From: Pteria penguin | Lineage: Eukaryota; Mollusca; Bivalvia; Pterioida; Pteriidae | Length of the DNA: 64,000 bases | Direction of reading: 5' to 3' | Assembly (NCBI GenBank): GCA_035048485.1 | Contig: CM068589.1 | Coordinates: 4,838,501 to 4,902,500 of the forward strand | Part shown: positions 10,901-22,540 of the stretch, piece by piece | How the letters are laid out: each line of letters starts with the position of its first letter | Numbering within the stretch: position 1 is the stretch's first letter | Notes under the pieces: generated by a model | What the model saw: only the letters and a program-made list of their open reading frames with translations | Database searches by the model: none | Told to the model about the DNA's origin: nothing | Made by a program: the position numbers and the translations under genes

Positions 10901-10957
10901 CGATACCTATTTATAGCATCGATACCTATTTATAGCACCGATGCCTATTTATAGGTA
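10901..10957 (+). repeat. Three 19-bp repeats
   Basis: CGATACCTATTTATAGCAT/C occurs at 10901, 10920 and, with changes, 10939, directly after the 52-bp array. Confidence 0.85.
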
Positions 10958-11097
10958 TAGGTGGATCGAGACAATGCAAATATAGCACTAAAATGTGGTG
11001 TCGTGGCGAGGTAGGAACTGATGATTGTCCGAGTATCAGCCTTGACCTCAGTCAGGAACGTAGTGCGATATTGATCAACAACAACAAAGGGTCCCAT

Positions 11098-11265
11098 CAT
11101 GGCGTGTTTTGTCAATACCGAGAGTTTCCGGGTTCGAGCTCTATTGGACATTGGACGGTGACCTGCTTTTCCGGTGAGACAGTAATAACTAAAACCCTTT
11201 GTCATGTTTGGGCATTGAGACAAAATGATCCCACTACTTCGGATGAGTGTGTCGCATAGGTGCCT
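11098..11265 (+). mobile_element. Degenerate SINE type A
   Basis: GAGAGTTTCCGGGTTCGAGCTC is a decayed B-box region. It is followed by CGGTGAGACAGTAATAAC, CCCTTTGTCATG and GATCCCACTACTTCGGATG, which match the same ordered blocks in the fuller copy at 14620-14877. The A-box is not clear. Confidence 0.65.
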
Positions 11266-11705
11266 CATGTAGATGACGTCCCCATTTAAGTGTTATAGAA
11301 AACAGGAGACAAACAAAGGGTTAATTAACCCGATAACGTGACTGGCAGTGATGGTATAAAACGCACTTGACCAAAATACAGGACTCGACCTTTCTGTATG
11401 AATTCACGTCACATTATGAACTCTGCGTTATCGTGGTAACTGTAATATCTAGCTTATAAAGGTCTATGGTGATGACATACTAATGCCAAGAATGTCTGGG
11501 TATCCCAAATACACGACTTTATACTTTATATCATGTTGTGTCATCGATAAACTTCACATGTCCCATTTGTGAAACCAAATGTGCATTCAAAAGTCAAAAT
11601 GACCTTGACTGATCTAATGTTCAGTTTAGGTCTTCCTCAGCAACAGTTGCTAGATGAATATCGTCGCTTGAAAACGACTTATGAAATCTTCATAATGAGC
11701 ATGTG
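11266..11705. other. No feature seen
   Basis: Unique sequence between the SINE relic and the 60-bp array. Confidence 0.4.
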
Positions 11706-12543
11706 ATTATATATCAGCGTTCCGTGTACGGTTTACCCCACGTAGTACGTGTGATCTCTCTGCCATTATATAGCCAGCGTTCCGTGTACTGTTTACCTCG
11801 CGTAGTACGTGTGATCTCTCTGCCATTATATAGCCAGCGTTCCGTGTACTGTTTACACCACGTAGTACGTGGGATCTCTCTGCCATTATATAGCCAGCGT
11901 TCCTTGTACGGTTTACCCCACGTAGTACGTGTGATCTCTCTGCCATTATATAGCCAGCGTTCCGTGTACTGTTTACCCCACGTAGTACGTGTGATCTCTC
12001 TGCCATTATATAGCCAGCGTTCCGAGTACTGTTTACCCCACGTAGTACGCGTGATCTCTCTGCCATTTTATAGCCAGCGTTCTGTGCACTGTTTACCCCA
12101 CGTAGTACGTGGGATATCTCTGCCATTATATAACCAGCGTTCCGTGTACGGTTTACCCCACGTAGTACGTGTGATTTTTCTGCCATTATATAGCCAGCGT
12201 TCCGAGTACTTTTACCCCACGTAGTATGTGTGATCTTTCTGCCATTATATAGCCAGCGTTCCGTGTACGGTTTACCCCACGTAGTACGTGTGATCTCTCT
12301 GCCATTATATAGCCAGCGTTCCGTGTACTGTTTACCCCACGTAGTACGTGTGATCTCTCTGCCATTATATAGCCAGCGTTCCGTGTACGGTTTACCCCAC
12401 GTAGTACGTGTGATCTCTCTGCCATTATATAGCCAGCGTTCCGTGTACTGTTTACCCCACGTAGTACGTGTGATTTTTCTGCCATTATATAGCCAGCGTT
12501 CCGAGTACTTTTACCCAACGTAGTATGTATGATCTTTCTGCCG
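11706..12543 (+). repeat. 60-bp minisatellite, 14 copies, with internal palindrome
   Basis: Each unit includes TATATAGCCAGCGTTCCG, TGTTTACCCC and the 13-base odd palindrome CACGTAGTACGTG (6-bp arms, one central base), then GATCTCTCTGCCAT. Two units ending the series (near 12204 and 12503) share a one-base deletion and TACTTTTACC, so the last ~299 bp is a duplication of the previous five units. Open frames of 173 and 97 codons (+) and 159 and 110 codons (-) follow from the period being divisible by three. Confidence 0.97.
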
Positions 12544-13536
12544 TTAAGGTGAAGTATACAGTTGCCCTGCCCTCCCGTTTGAATGCAGAATCATGCAGAG
12601 AACTAATAAAAAGTAAGCTTTAAAGAAATATACACCAGAAGTGCTGTCGGTCGTTTTGCCCAATGAATACAGATCTGATAAAGCCCCTACAGAAAAGGGA
12701 AATAACTCTGATTAGAACATCGTTTATCAGACTCAGAACTCTTCTGATACGGTATGCTTCACATCAAAAAGCAGCGATCGACGTTACAAAACTGTTGGTA
12801 CAAAATTTCATATTACGGCATATTCATAGATAATCCAATGACAGACAAACACCACGGTGTATGTGTAAAAAGTAATATTCACCCAATACCCGAAAGTCCG
12901 ACGGTCAAGACAGATCGGAAAATTAACTACACAGATTGTCGCTACATTATAGGAGAAATCGAAAGTTGCTCGCAGAGACTGCGCTGTCGTCAATTGAATC
13001 ATTCCACCTCAATCGTCCCACAATCAATTCATCATACTTCGGCTTTAATTCGAACTTAAACGTTGATTTCCTTCAAGATATTGTTATCTAATAATGGCCG
13101 TGTTCATCGAGTGTCAATACGCTCTGATGGACTGATAACGCATTGAGTGACATTTACACAGAATTAAATTCGCGATTTGAAATAGTTCTAAATCGTGCAT
13201 GAAGATCAAGCGAAAGCCTATAACTCGTGAACATAAAGAATGATTGTAATCACATTCCGCCTGTGAATTTCTCTATATGTGATGTCTTTAAGGGTCATTT
13301 TGAGTCGTACAATGTCTCTCCTAAATTACCGTATACAAATTCTCTCCTTGACCTGTACGAGTGTTTGTCTACAGTATTTTTTTTTCGAGTTTACCGTTTT
13401 GATTAAACTGCCGTTAAGCTTTTTTTCTGTAGCGTTTGGTTTGTTGTCCACTTCCAGTTCATTGTGCAGCACTCCTCCTTCCGGGAAAAATGAAAAGGAC
13501 AAACCAAATACGATGTTTAACACATTTTGGGTGAGT
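12544..13536. other. No gene seen
   Basis: Unique sequence. Frames of 101 (12754-13059, +), 86 (13279-13539, +) and 77 codons (13326-13559, -) show no motif I recognise and no codon-level support. Confidence 0.4.
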
Positions 13537-14210
13537 TGATGTCGGTTGTGCCTGGCCATGTCCCTGCTGGGTGTGTCTGACAGTGTACATGTTGATGTCG
13601 GTTGTGTTTGGCGGTGTACTTGCTGAATATCGGTTGTGTTTGGCGGTGTACTTGCTGAATGTCGGTTGTGTTTGGCAGTATACCCGCTGGATGTTGGTTG
13701 TGTCTGACATTGAACATGTTAGATGTCGAATCTGTCTGGCAGTGTACCTGGTGGACGCCGATTTTTTCTGGCAGTGTTCCTGCTCAGCATCTGTATTGTC
13801 TGGTAGTGTACCTGTCGAATGTCTATTGTGCATGACAGTGTACCTAAGAAATGTATGTTGTATCTGACATTGTACCTGCAGAATGTCTGTTGTGTCTGGC
13901 AGTGTACCTGCCGAGTATCTTTTGTATCTGGCAGTGTACCTGCCGAGTATCTTTGGTGTCTGGCAGTGTACCTGCCAAGTATCTTTTGTGTCTGGCAGTG
14001 TACCTGCCGAGTATCTTTTGTGTCTGGCAGTGTACCTGCCAAGTATCTTTTGTGTCTGGCAGTGTACTTACTGAATGTCATTGTACCTGGCAGTTTACCT
14101 GCTGAATGTCGGTTGTGTCTGACAGTGTATCTGCTTAATGTCGGTTGTGTCTGGCAGTGTACCTGTTTAATGTCGGTTGTGTCTGGCAGTGTACCTGTTG
14201 GATGTTGGAT
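13537..14210 (+). repeat. 32-bp minisatellite, ~21 copies, open in all frames
   Basis: The unit contains TGTGTCTGGCAGTGTACCTG followed by a variable CCGAGTATCTTT or CTGAATGTCGGT block. The period is 32 bp (for example 13928 to 13960), so an open frame cycles through all three phases. No phase meets a stop over many units: a 191-codon frame runs 13819-14394 (+), with 124- and 120-codon frames on the other strand. It is non-coding by appearance. Confidence 0.93.
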
Positions 14211-14308
14211 ATTCGGTCTGGGTACTTCTGTTTTCTCTATAAATAAATATCGGTCGCAATCTTACACATCAATCCTAAATCAAATGTGTCATGGAAACAT
14301 GGCAGGCG

Positions 14309-14445
14309 TAGCTTATTCTGTTCGGTGCTCGGCTCGTAACCGAGAGACCCCCGGTTCGAGTCCAGCCGCTGGCTCGTGGATATCTCTCGAATGAGACAGT
14401 GAACACCGAGGTCATGTGATATTGGCACTACTACAGTGGCGACAT
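14309..14445 (+). mobile_element. tRNA-derived SINE, type A, decayed
   Basis: GGTGCTCGGCTCGTAACCGA leads to CCCGGTTCGAGTCCAGCC (B-box) and then GAATGAGACAGTGAACACCG and AGGTCATGTG, the same order as the next copy at 14620. The body after ~14445 is too changed to follow. Confidence 0.75.
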
Positions 14446-14607
14446 CTGTCATGTTCAGAATTAAAACATATCAAACAGACCGACACTAAGCAGTGAAGGA
14501 GGGTTATACATGCCACGTTTACCGTGACATGTGATTTTGATCTTATTGTTTCATCTGAAGGACAGATTACCAAAGGACCACCGACCGGCATCCATCTGGG
14601 ACCTTTA

Positions 14608-14889
14608 AGTCACGAGCCAAGCCGGTGTGGCCTATTGGATAAGGTGCTCGGCTCGTGATCGAAAGGTCCTGGGTTCGACTCCCGCCCTGTAGCGTACCGG
14701 TGTTCTGTCTTTCGGATCAGACAGTAAAAACCGAGGTCCCGTGTCACGATATGCGTGGCACATAAAAGATCCCTCACTGCTTCGGGTGGGTCCGTTGAAA
14801 ATGTCTAAATTTGTGTGTAATGCAGCAGACGAGAAATCATTGTGGAGTGACGTAAAACAATTTTCAGTCCATCAGTCAGTCACGTGCCA
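14608..14889 (+). mobile_element. tRNA-derived SINE, type A, near-complete with target duplication
   Basis: The element spans 14620-14877. It starts GCCGGTGTGG, has A-box TGGCCTATTGG (14628-14638) and B-box GGTTCGACTCC (14672-14682), then a body with CAGACAGTAAAAACCGAGG, AAAAGATCCCTCACTGCTTC, and the 3' end GTGACGTAAAACAATTTTC with a CAGT-rich tail. The flanks AGTCACGAGCCA (14608-14619) and AGTCACGTGCCA (14878-14889) differ at one base and look like a target-site duplication. This is the reference copy for the type A relics in this window. Confidence 0.88.
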
Positions 14890-14980
14890 GGAATCAGACT
14901 GATATAGCTAGGCCGACTCTGACAGACGATGTAGAATAAGATAGAAACGTATGTGTTAATACAAATTAACAAGGATTTCC

Positions 14981-16095
14981 ACATACGATGGCATGAAACT
15001 ATACCATACGCTGGCATGAAACTATACAATAAGCTGGCATGAAACAATACCATACGCTGGCATGAAACTATACAATAAGCTGGCATGGAACTATACTATA
15101 AGCTGGCATGGAACTATACTATAAGCTGGCATGGAACTATATTATAAGCTGGCATGGAACTATACTATAAGCTGGCATGAAACTATACTATAAGTGGCAT
15201 GGAACTATACTATAAGCTGGCATGAAACTATACTATAAGTGGCATGAAACTATACTATAAGCTGGCATGGAACTATACCATACGCTAGCATGAAAGTATA
15301 CAATAAGCTGGCATGAAACTATACTATAAGCTGGCATGAAACTATACTATAAGCTGGCATGGAACTATACCATACGCTAGCATGAAACTATACAATAAGC
15401 TGGCATGACACTATAAGCTGGCATGAAACTATACTATAAGCTGGCATGGAACTATACCATACGCGGGCATGAAACTATACAATAAGCTGGCATGAAACTA
15501 TACTACACGCTGGCAAGGAACTATACTATAAGCTGGCATGGAACTATACTATAAGCTGGCATGGAACTATACTATAAGCTATCATGAAACTATACTATAA
15601 GCTGGCATGAAACTATACTATAAGCTAGCATGGAACTATACTATAAGCTGACATGAAACTATACCATACGCTGGCAAGGAGCTATACCACAAGCTGGCAT
15701 GGAACTATACCATAAACTGGCATGAAAATATACCATAAGTTGGCAATGAACTATACCATAAACTGGCAAGGAACTAAACCATAAGCTGACAAGGAACTAT
15801 ACCATAAGCTGGCAAGGATCTATACAATAAGCTGGCAAGGAACTATACCATAAGCTGGCAAGGATCTATACCATAAGCTGGCATGGAACTATACCATGAG
15901 CTGGCATGGAACCATACCATACGCTGGCAAGGAACTATACCATGAGCTGGCAAGGAACTATACCATAAGCTGGCAAAGAACTTTACCATAAGCTGACATG
16001 AAACTATACCATAAGCTGGCATGAAACTATACCATACGCATATGGTTCAGTATAGCCTGTCATGGCAGTTTAGCATAGGCTGGCATGGAATTTAA
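14981..16095 (+). repeat. 23-bp minisatellite, ~48 copies
   Basis: The unit is GCTGGCATGAAACTATACTA plus TAA, with variants CATACG, GGAACT and GGCAAGG. The right third is enriched in the GCAAGGAAC variant and in CCATAAG. The array starts about 90 bases after the SINE tail. Confidence 0.95.
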
Positions 16096-16124
16096 GCATG
16101 TGTTCAGGGGGAAATACACACGCT

Positions 16125-16205
16125 ACGTGTGTCTACTTAGATGCTTGGTCCCGGATCGACGCCCACCGGAGAGTTCTAGGTATTCTGTCCTTAAGATGAG
16201 TGAAT
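16125..16205 (+). mobile_element. Possible SINE type A fragment
   Basis: GCTTGGTCCCGGATCGACGC resembles a decayed B-box, followed by TATTCTGTCCTTAAGATGAG, which parallels the type A body after its B-box. Too short to be certain. Confidence 0.4.
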
Positions 16206-16782
16206 AAAATCATTGTAGTATAAACTGAACTATTCCGGAATATATACTGGCATATTCTCCAATATTTGATGAGAAACTAAGTTTTCGGATAGCAGAGACT
16301 ACAATAATCCTTCCTAGGCTTTGATCGGAAAGTTTTGACTCTGAATGCACGGCATACACGAGCCCTGGCGACTTATCACAATGACATCATATTTGGTTGT
16401 TGAATGAAAGAAAAACCGCGCACCCAGTATTAAACAACTCACTCACGTTTTTATAATGTTTTAACTGTGATTTCTTGATAAGACTTTTGAATGACGAAGC
16501 ACTTGCTTTATAGTCGCGATCTGCAAATTTAATGTGTCAGAAATACAAGATTTAAATGTTTTGTAAAAATTTACATGAAAATTACATTTAGAATAACAAA
16601 AAAATTATTTCTCGATAATGTTGTATATACATTCTTTTATAAATTTATCGTTGTTTACGAGACAGGTCTATAAAACGTAGCAACATGGCATATAAAGAAT
16701 TATATAATTTGTATTTATTACACAAACAGGTTCTTCTGATACATGCATTTTCATATCCCCACTAAAACTCCTCTCAAATTTT
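16206..16782. other. No feature seen
   Basis: AT-rich unique sequence with no coding frame of note. Confidence 0.4.
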
Positions 16783-17275
16783 CAAAATCAATACCCAATC
16801 TTAACTCATAAAATCAACTCCCCATCTTAACTCACAAAATTAACACCCCATCTTAACTCACGAAATCAACATCCCATTTTATCGTTAATAAATAAACTCC
16901 CCATCTTAACAGACAAAATCAACACCCCATCTTAACTCTAATAAATTCTTTCCCCATTTTAACTCACAAATTCACCATCCAATCTTAACTCACACAATCA
17001 ACTTCCCATCTTAACTCTAATAAATCAACATCACACCTTAACTCACAAAATCAACACCCCATCTTAACTCTAATAAATCAACACCCCATTTTAACTCACA
17101 AAGTCAACAACCCATCTTAACTCACAAAATCAAGACCCCATCTTAACTCACAAAATCGACATCCCATCTTAACCCACAAAGTCAACATCCATCTTAACTC
17201 ACAAAGTCAACACCTCATTTTAACTCACAAAGTCAACACCCCATCTTAACTCACAAACTTAATATCCCTATTAAA
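16783..17275 (+). repeat. 26-bp minisatellite, ~19 copies
   Basis: The unit contains CATCTTAACTCACAAAATCA and ACACCC, with an alternative TCTAATAAATCA block replacing TCACAAAATCA in some units. Unrelated in sequence to the other 26-bp array at 60.2 kb. Confidence 0.93.
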
Positions 17276-17382
17276 CCCTCTAATTTGTATACACGTTTTG
17301 AACATTACTCACTTGTCTCCCCGCTTGAACAACGTCCTTGAAATACTACGTCTGACCGACCTACTAAACACCATCTCCCAAG

Positions 17383-19045
17383 TACAATATCCTCAACGAT
17401 CATCCTCACTCTGCTGAACATTGCATCTCATAATCCCAATCACACTTTAAAACATACCTTCTTAACACGATAACCCCAACCATCTTCCCTCTACAAAACA
17501 CCCTCCTGAACAAAATAACCCCAATGACTATCCTCGCCCTCCTGAACACAATAATCCCAATGATTACCCTAAACCTTCCTGAACACAGTAATTCCAATGA
17601 TTACCCTCCCTCCTGAGCACAATAAACCCAATGATAATCCTCACCCTCCTGAACTCTATAATCCCAATGATTACCCTCCCTCCTGAAAACAATAATCCCA
17701 ATTATTATCCTAACCCTCCCTAATACAATAATCCCAATGATTATCCTCACCCTCCTGAACTCTATAATCCCAATGATTACCCTCCCTCCTGAAAACAATA
17801 ATCCCAATTATTATCCTAACCCTTCCTAATACAATAATCCCAATGATTATCCTCACCCTCCTGAACTCTATAATCCCAATGATTACCCTCCCTCCTGAAA
17901 ACAATAATCCTAATAGTTATCCTCGCCCTCCTTAACACCATAATCTCAATGAGAATCCTAAGCCTCCCTAATACAATAATCCCAATGATAATCCTAACCC
18001 TCCCTAATACAGTAATCCCAATGATTATCCTAACCCTCCCTAATACAATAATCCCAATGATTAACCCTACCCTCCCTAATACAATAATCCTAATGATTAT
18101 CCTAACCCTCCCTTATACAATAATCGCAATGATTACCCTCACAATCCTGAACACAGTAATCCCAATGATTACCCTCCCTCCTGAGCACAATAAACCCAAT
18201 GATAATCCTCACCCTCCTGAACCCTATAATCCCAATGATTACCCTCCCTCCTGAAAACAATAATCCCAATGATTATCATAACCCTCCCTAATACAATAAT
18301 CCCAATGATTATCCTCACCCTCCTGAATACAATAATCCCAATGTTTATCCTCACCCTCCTAAATACAATAATCCCAATGATTATCATAATCCCCCCCTAA
18401 TACAATAATCCCAATGATAATCCTAACCCTCCCTAGTACAATAATCCCAATGATTATCCTCACCCTCCTGAATACAATAATCCCAATGTTTATCCTCACC
18501 CTCCTGAATACAATAATCCCAATGATTATCATAACCCCCCTAATACAATAATCCCAATGATTATCCTAACCCTCCCTAATACAATAATCCCAATGATTAT
18601 CATAACCCTCCCTAATACAATAATCCCAATGATTATTCTCGTCCTCCTCAACACAATAATCCTAATGGTTATCCTCGCCCTCCTTAACACCATAATCTCA
18701 ATGAGAATCCTCGCCCTCCTGAACATATAATCCGAATGATTATCCTCGCCCTCCTGCACACAATAACCCCAATGATTATCCTAACCTTCCTGAACACAAT
18801 AATCCCAATGATTATTCTCACCGTCCTTAATACAATAATCCCAATGTTTATCCTCACCCTCCTGGACACAATAATCCCAATGATTATCCTAACCCTCCCT
18901 AATACAATAATCCCAATGATAATCCTAACCCTCCCTAATACAATAATCCCAATGATTATCCTAACCCTCCCTAATACAATAATCCCAATGATTATCCTAA
19001 CCCTCCTTAATGCAATAATCCAAATGATCATCCTCACCCTACATA
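17383..19045 (+). repeat. 36-bp minisatellite, ~46 copies, with local higher-order repeats
   Basis: The unit is CAATAATCCCAATGATTATC plus CTAACCCTCCCTAATA. Variants include CTCCTGAACACA and CTCCTGAAAACA ends and a GATTACCCTCCCTCC form. A ~106-108-bp block of three unit types recurs near 17680 and 17785. Open frames on both strands (up to 126 codons) follow from a period divisible by three. Confidence 0.96.
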
Positions 19046-19695
19046 GCGTTTCCCTTTCTACCATAACACGCTATCAGTAGGTGGTCGTATGTAATGGTTT
19101 TCAATAAGATACAATTTATTTCCCTATTCTTCTATATTACGCTTAAGCCCTCCCGTAAAACATTTACTACAAAGGTACATACAAATATATACAAAGATAC
19201 CCTTCTCTATAGACCTAGCACATAAATAAGGCACTATTCCCTAGCAATGCTTTCAATTTACCATTTATATTGTGAAAGATTTCAATTTCTGACGTATTAA
19301 GCTTTTTTAAGTGTTAAATTGAAATCAAATGCCATTTATTCATCTAACCCAGAGGGTGGTCGGCGGTTATTATAAATCATCGCTTTTCTGGACCACAAAA
19401 ACAATTAATAAAGTGTGGCATTTGACAAGGTATTTTTATTTTCCGAATTTTCATACACTGCAATAAATAAACTAATTTTCGACAACCTACTTTAATACTA
19501 CAATAAATGCTCCGTCATAAATGACATAATTTGTCTAATATCAATGTACATGTTGTGTATTGGAATACATGAATAAACACATAAATGAAGATCAAACGAA
19601 TAATCGAATGAATAAATAGTCCAAGATTTCTATACAATAAACAAGCCAATAACTCGGCAACATTCAACAAAACAATCTTATACATACGTCATAAT
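19046..19695. other. No gene seen
   Basis: AT-rich unique sequence between the 36-bp array and the large inverted repeat. Confidence 0.4.
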
Positions 19696-20496
19696 GGGGC
19701 TATACACAGGCACTGTGTTACGTAAAGTGTGCCTATTTAAAACTAGCCCCCCTTCCCCTCTCCCCTAAGGTAAGAAATGACGATCAGAATGCAGCCGCTT
19801 TAACCAGTACTAGTATTTCCTACAAGTTACGATGATAATCAGAGGAAAATAAAGTGCTAACATGTAAAACAATGTCTAACCTTTTGACATCTGTCCTCAG
19901 AATTTCATTCAAACATGTTTAAAAGCTCCAACAAACGCAAATTCCTTCGACACAACTCGCGGACAGTTTTCTCGCCAGCAATCGGTTATAGGTTTATTTG
20001 TATGATAGGACTTTACCGTGTTTGCTTGAATAACGGTAGAGAGCAGTAGTTCAATGTATGACTAAAGCAAAATTAACATTAAACCTTTATTCCATTTTTA
20101 TGACTTTAATATTCCTTTTTATCACGAACTTGACAATCTTGTCATTATACCGATCTCGTCTTTTACACCCTGCCGAAGTTGTATCAACATGGCGAACTGG
20201 CGAGCAAACTGTCCGCGAGTTGTGCCGTTCGAATTTGCGTTTGTTGGTGCCTTTTAAAATGCTTGAATGAAATTTTGAGGACAGATATCAAAAGGATAGA
20301 CATTATTTTACATGTTGATACTTTATTTTCCTCTGATTATCATCGGAACTTGTAGGAAATACTGGTTGAAGTGGCTGCTTCTGATCGTCGTTTCTTGCCT
20401 TATGGGAAAGGGGAGTGAGACGATATATAAAAGAGGGGAGGGGGATTAGTTTTAAAAAGGCACTCTTCATGTAACACAGTGCCTGTGGGCTATATT
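19696..20496. mobile_element. Large inverted repeat, ~290-bp arms around ~218 bp
   Basis: The left arm (19696-19978) and right arm (20197-20496) are inverted copies, about 85% alike by eye. Matching blocks, in order inward, include CAGGCACTGTGTTAC, AACGACGATCAGAA / AATGACGATCAGAA, TATTTCCTACAAGTT, GATGATAATCAGAGGAAAAT, ACATGTAAAA, AATTTCATTCAA, ACAAACGCAAATTC, CACAACTCGCGGACAGTTT and CTCGCCAG. A 70-codon frame (20058-20270) spans the spacer and right-arm edge but shows no family signature. A non-autonomous foldback element or an inverted duplication. Confidence 0.85.
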
Positions 20497-20577
20497 TGAG
20501 GGGATATAAAAGAGTCCTCTTCTTTCCTCCCCATTCCTTCTTCCTCCTTCTGCTCCCCTATACTACCGCCCCCTCAA

Positions 20578-20945
20578 ATACAACACGACTGCATCGAAAG
20601 CCGTATATGGCTAACACTGACTACATGTACATACTGGGACTCTATACGACACGACTGCATCGAAAGCCGCATGATTAACGAAGACTACATATTGGAGTTA
20701 TATACGACACGACCGCATCGTAAGCCGTATGACTAACGCCGACTTCGCACTGGGGCTATATACCACCGTATGACTAAAAGCGACTACATACTGGGGTTAT
20801 ATACATGACAGCAACGTAATCTGTATAACTAACGTCAGCCGTGTGACTAACACCGACTACTACTGGGACTATATACGACATGACAGCATCGTAAGCCGTA
20901 TGACTAACGCGGACCACATACTGGGGTTATATACGACATGACATA
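20578..20945 (+). repeat. ~58-bp minisatellite, ~6 degenerate copies
   Basis: Blocks ACGACACGACTGCATCG, AAGCCGTATGACTAACG, CCGACTACATACTGGGG and TATATAC recur in order with indels. One unit (near 20765-20800) is shortened. Confidence 0.85.
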
Positions 20946-21093
20946 CAAACATAACGTTGTTTTGGATTAAGTTGTCAAAAACTACTTTCAAAAAGTGTAT
21001 TAACTGGGTTTCAATTTTCGACTTCGACTACATTTTGGTTATATATATGTCAATGTTTCAGAAATGGTTTTATCGGTTAACGAATACATTGTA

Positions 21094-21461
21094 TCATGAC
21101 ACGTAGTCCATAGGGGCCCCGTCATTGGACGCACGGAGGTCTATGTCACGCGGTCCATGAAGGTCCCGTCATTGGACCACGGACATTCATGACGCGCAGT
21201 CCATAAGGCTTCTGTCGTTGGACACACGGACATCCATGACACTCGATCCACAGGTGTCCCGTCATTTGACGCACGGATATCTATGACACGGTCAACAGGG
21301 GTGCCGTTATTGGACGCACGGACATCCATGACAAGCGGTTGATAGGGGTCCCGTAATGGACTTCCTTGACACGTGGTCCGTAAGGGTCCCAGTCGTTGGA
21401 CGTACGGACATCTATGTCAAGTAACCCATAAGTGTCCAGTCATCGGACGCACGAACACCCC
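21094..21461 (+). repeat. ~47-bp minisatellite, ~8 copies
   Basis: The unit contains GTCATTGGACGCACGGACAT, CTATGACACG and GGTCCATAGGGGTCCC, with considerable divergence between copies. Confidence 0.88.
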
Positions 21462-22196
21462 TGATTTAGTCTAAAATTTGGGTGTAAAAGCACGAGAACA
21501 CCCAGTGTTCAAGGAATCGATAATTTAATTAAACGTGTATCGATTTGAAATCCATAAAATTAAATCAAAGTCTGGAGCCGACAATGTTCATGATAATGAG
21601 GAAATGCCTTGGAAGGTCTAACAAGGGGAGATACAGACGACGGCTTTTATCGTCTCCACCAAAATAAGTTTTTAATCATCAGGACCTGTCTATACATCTC
21701 AATTGGTCGGCGAAGATCAAAAGCTTTTCAACCAGCGGCTGCTGTGTATTGAATAGTAAATTGGACATAGCTGAACAGGTGCAAAAGAACACAGGGTCGG
21801 ACATGTAGCGGTAATGGTGAGTTTAAGATAGGGAGGACAAAGTAAGAGAAAAAGAGGTGGGTCTACTCAATGACCTTATGCTGTCCAAGGTTTGTATTCC
21901 TTTCGGACACCAGGTTCTTTAGTTATACCGGTAGGTGTGTTAGGTGTAAGCTTTCGAGAGCCATGTGTGTCATAATGCTGCAGCAATCATAATGGAATCT
22001 CGCTCATCAAAAGCAATGGACAGAATTCTGTTGGCAAGGTTACTTACACATGTACGTGTTATTAGGTAAAGTCTTTTTCTTATCTAACCTTTATTGGTAG
22101 AATTTGTAGTTAGTACTTTAAAATGTTGGATTCACTGTCCCCATGACTGTTATCGCTATATGGTTTGTTTGATTGGTTATTGTACCGAAGGAAACC
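21462..22196. other. No gene seen
   Basis: Unique sequence with no open frame or element that I can support. Confidence 0.4.
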
Positions 22197-22540
22197 TGAA
22201 GTGGGGACACCAGCTGAAGCGCAAGCACCAATAGCTTAACTTCCTGCTGGTCACCTTCACGTCAGAGTGTATAAAGTGGCGGCAACAACTAAAGCACAGG
22301 CAGTAATAGTTTATCCCCTAGCTGGTCATCTTCACGTCAGTGTTTAAAAAAAGGCGGCACCAACTAAAGCGCTAGCAGCAATAGTTTATCTCCCTGCTGG
22401 TCACATTTGCGTCAGTGTGTATAAAGTGGCGTCACCAGCTGACACGCATCCCCAATATTTTAACCCCCTGGTCATCTTCACGTCAGTGTGTATAAAGTGG
22501 CGGCACCAACTATAGTGACAGTATAACTTTTTAACCTTCT
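22197..22540 (+). repeat. ~75-bp minisatellite, ~4.4 copies
   Basis: CTTCACGTCAGTGTGTATAA, AGTGGCGGCACCAACTAA, AGCAATAGTTTATC and CTGCTGGTCA repeat in order. CTTCACGTCAG-type words fall at about 22255, 22330, 22405 and 22476. Confidence 0.88.

Noticed and set aside
11018..11045. Hammerhead ribozyme core (CTGATGA word)
   Set aside because: CTGATGA occurs, but the matching GAAA core half and the flanking stems are absent.
11703..12523. Long open frames on both strands over the 60-bp array as repeat proteins
   Set aside because: The period is a multiple of three, so stop-free units give open frames on both strands at once. There is no signal, start context or neighbouring exon.
14620..14700. 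Functional tRNA gene
   Set aside because: A- and B-boxes are present, but the tRNA cloverleaf is imperfect and the sequence continues into a SINE body with a tail and target duplication.
17406..19080. Many hydrophobic frames (RIIIGIIV / IIPMIILT type) as membrane proteins
   Set aside because: They are translations of the 36-bp array on either strand; hydrophobicity comes from the ATT/ATC-rich unit.
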